A stretch of DNA of 7,413 bases from Lawsonibacter sp. (GTDB lineage: Bacteria > Bacillota > Clostridia > Oscillospirales > Oscillospiraceae). Position numbers and translations under genes: made by a program. The notes beneath the pieces are model-generated. The model did no database searches, was not told where the DNA came from, and saw nothing but the letters and a program-made list of their open reading frames with translations. Shown here in pieces: positions 5,219 through 7,413 of this stretch (the stretch's first letter is position 1; each line of letters opens with the position of its first letter). The DNA is taken from assembly GCA_022798855.1 (NCBI GenBank), contig JAAWNI010000112.1, positions 1 through 7,413 on the forward strand, given 5' to 3'.

Positions 5219-5740
5219 TTATGGCATAAATTCCTCCGCCAGCCGGACCTCCCCCGCCGCCAGGGAGGCGGGCACGTCGATGATCCGCTGGTTGGCGGAG
5301 CCCCGGAACCGCAGCCCCAGGTCCTTTTCCGCCAGGACAAAGGGGCCGTCCACCAGCACGTCCAGACCCTCCAGCAGGGAGCGGCTGTGGCCCCCCACCT
5401 CCCCGGCGGCCAGCTCTTGGAAGAGGTAGCCGGAGTAGCACCAGATGCTTTTGGAGGGCAGGCGCTCCCGGACCCGCCGCACCAGCTCCAGCACCGGGGC
5501 CTGGTTGTCGGGCTCGAAGGGCTCGCCCCCCAGGAGGGACAGCCCTCGGATGTGGTCCGGGGCCAGCAGGGCGAGGATCTTTTCCATCTCCGCTTCCCCG
5601 AAGGGGGCGCCGTAGCCGAAGTCCCAGGCCTCCGGGTTGAAGCACTCCTCACAGCGGTGGGTGCACCCGGAGACAAACAGCGACACCCGCACCCCCGGGC
5701 CGTTGGCCACGTCTACTTTTTTGATGTCCGCGTAATTCAT
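5219..5740 (-). CDS. nrdG: Anaerobic ribonucleoside-triphosphate reductase activating protein
   Basis: This 173-residue radical-SAM enzyme loads the glycyl radical onto NrdD. The N-terminus carries the iron-sulfur ligand motif C26-x3-C30-x2-C33 (CTHRCEEC), preceded by the family segment GPGVRVSLFVSGC. S-adenosylmethionine-binding features follow: LSLLGGEPFEPDN (the GGE motif) and IWCYSGYLFQEL. The C-terminal region holds VDGPFVLAEKDLGLRFRGSANQRIIDV, written here with family-typical 'DGpF', 'rGS.NQR' features. The length is typical for NrdG (about 155-180). The start is the ATG at 5738-5740, with GGAGGAGG (5746-5753) 5 nt upstream. The frame is open further 5' but that part has no family similarity. 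It lies downstream of nrdD on the same strand, 107 bp away, and ends at a strong terminator. Confidence 0.96.
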   Translation of the reverse strand: MNYADIKKVDVANGPGVRVSLFVSGCTHRCEECFNPEAWDFGYGAPFGEAEMEKILALLAPDHIRGLSLLGGEPFEPDNQAPVLELVRRVRERLPSKSIWCYSGYLFQELAAGEVGGHSRSLLEGLDVLVDGPFVLAEKDLGLRFRGSANQRIIDVPASLAAGEVRLAEEFMP

Positions 5741-5753
5741 GGAAACCTCCTCC

Positions 5754-5847
5754 TGAAAACTCCGGGGCCTCCGATTGGAGGCCCCGCAGGAAAGTGCTTT
5801 GCTTTCTTTCAAGAAAGTAAGCGGGGTCCGGGGCGGAGCCCTGGGGC

Positions 5848-5850
<3 letters not shown>
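5754..5850. repeat. GC-rich intergenic repeat-like sequence between nrdD and nrdG
   Basis: The 107 bp between the nrdD stop and nrdG start contain three structured blocks: a hairpin at 5763-5786, an imperfect palindrome GCTTTCTTTC/GAAAGTAAGC at 5801-5822 (one T-T mismatch around a 2-nt centre), and a G-rich block at 5823-5847 that includes GGGGTCCGGGGCGGAGCCC. From memory, very similar strings recur between genes in Oscillospiraceae, which would make this a dispersed repeat; I could not verify that here. It contains no ORF. Confidence 0.55.
5763..5786 (-). other. Terminator-like hairpin just upstream of nrdG
   Basis: On the minus strand, a 10-bp stem (GGGGCCTCC and GGAGGCCCC plus one closing C-G pair) with loop AATC is followed by GAGTTTTC and then the nrdG ribosome binding site. 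The T-run is short and displaced from the stem, so full termination is unlikely. Partial termination, an RNA processing site or protection of the nrdD transcript end are possible, and any of these would lower nrdG output relative to nrdD. Confidence 0.45.

Positions 5851-7413
<1,563 letters not shown>

Overview
This is a GC-rich window with few gaps between genes. The gene content points to a strict or near-strict anaerobe: an oxygen-independent class III ribonucleotide reductase (nrdD, nrdG) and a rubrerythrin. The protein style, the strong AGGAGG ribosome binding sites and the palindromic intergenic repeats suggest a high-GC gut clostridium of the Oscillospiraceae (Flavonifractor/Lawsonibacter-like). 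That assignment is inferred from pattern recognition and was not searched.

Plus strand, 1-4863. The window opens inside a gene for a two-domain protein (SUFU domain plus DUF2185), which looks like an immunity-type protein of the polymorphic toxin world. A rubrerythrin gene follows 32 bp later. After an unusual GC-rich hairpin there is a textbook promoter (TTGACA, 17 bp, TATAAT). It drives a Crp/Fnr-family regulator, and a perfect palindrome sits on the predicted transcription start. A 77-bp palindromic mini-element separates this regulator from a three-gene ABC importer: lipoprotein binding protein, permease and a compact ATPase. The three cistrons overlap head to tail. The importer is of the nitrate/sulfonate/taurine type, but its substrate cannot be read from the sequence.

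Convergence zone, 4864-5218. There is no gene here. It holds two copies, 160 bp apart, of a roughly 130-bp folded-back element built from nested hairpins, then a strong intrinsic terminator that ends the minus-strand genes.

Minus strand, 7413-5219. nrdD (5' end outside the window) is followed by nrdG. They are separated by 107 bp containing a GC-rich repeat and a terminator-like hairpin just before the nrdG ribosome binding site. NrdG is the radical-SAM enzyme that installs the glycyl radical on NrdD, so the pair forms one functional unit supplying deoxynucleotides without oxygen.

Most of the window is ordinary core or accessory genome. No undescribed multi-gene system is evident. The points most worth a second look are the SUFU-DUF2185 protein, the promoter/palindrome arrangement of the Crp/Fnr gene, the family of palindromic elements, and the element placed between nrdD and nrdG.
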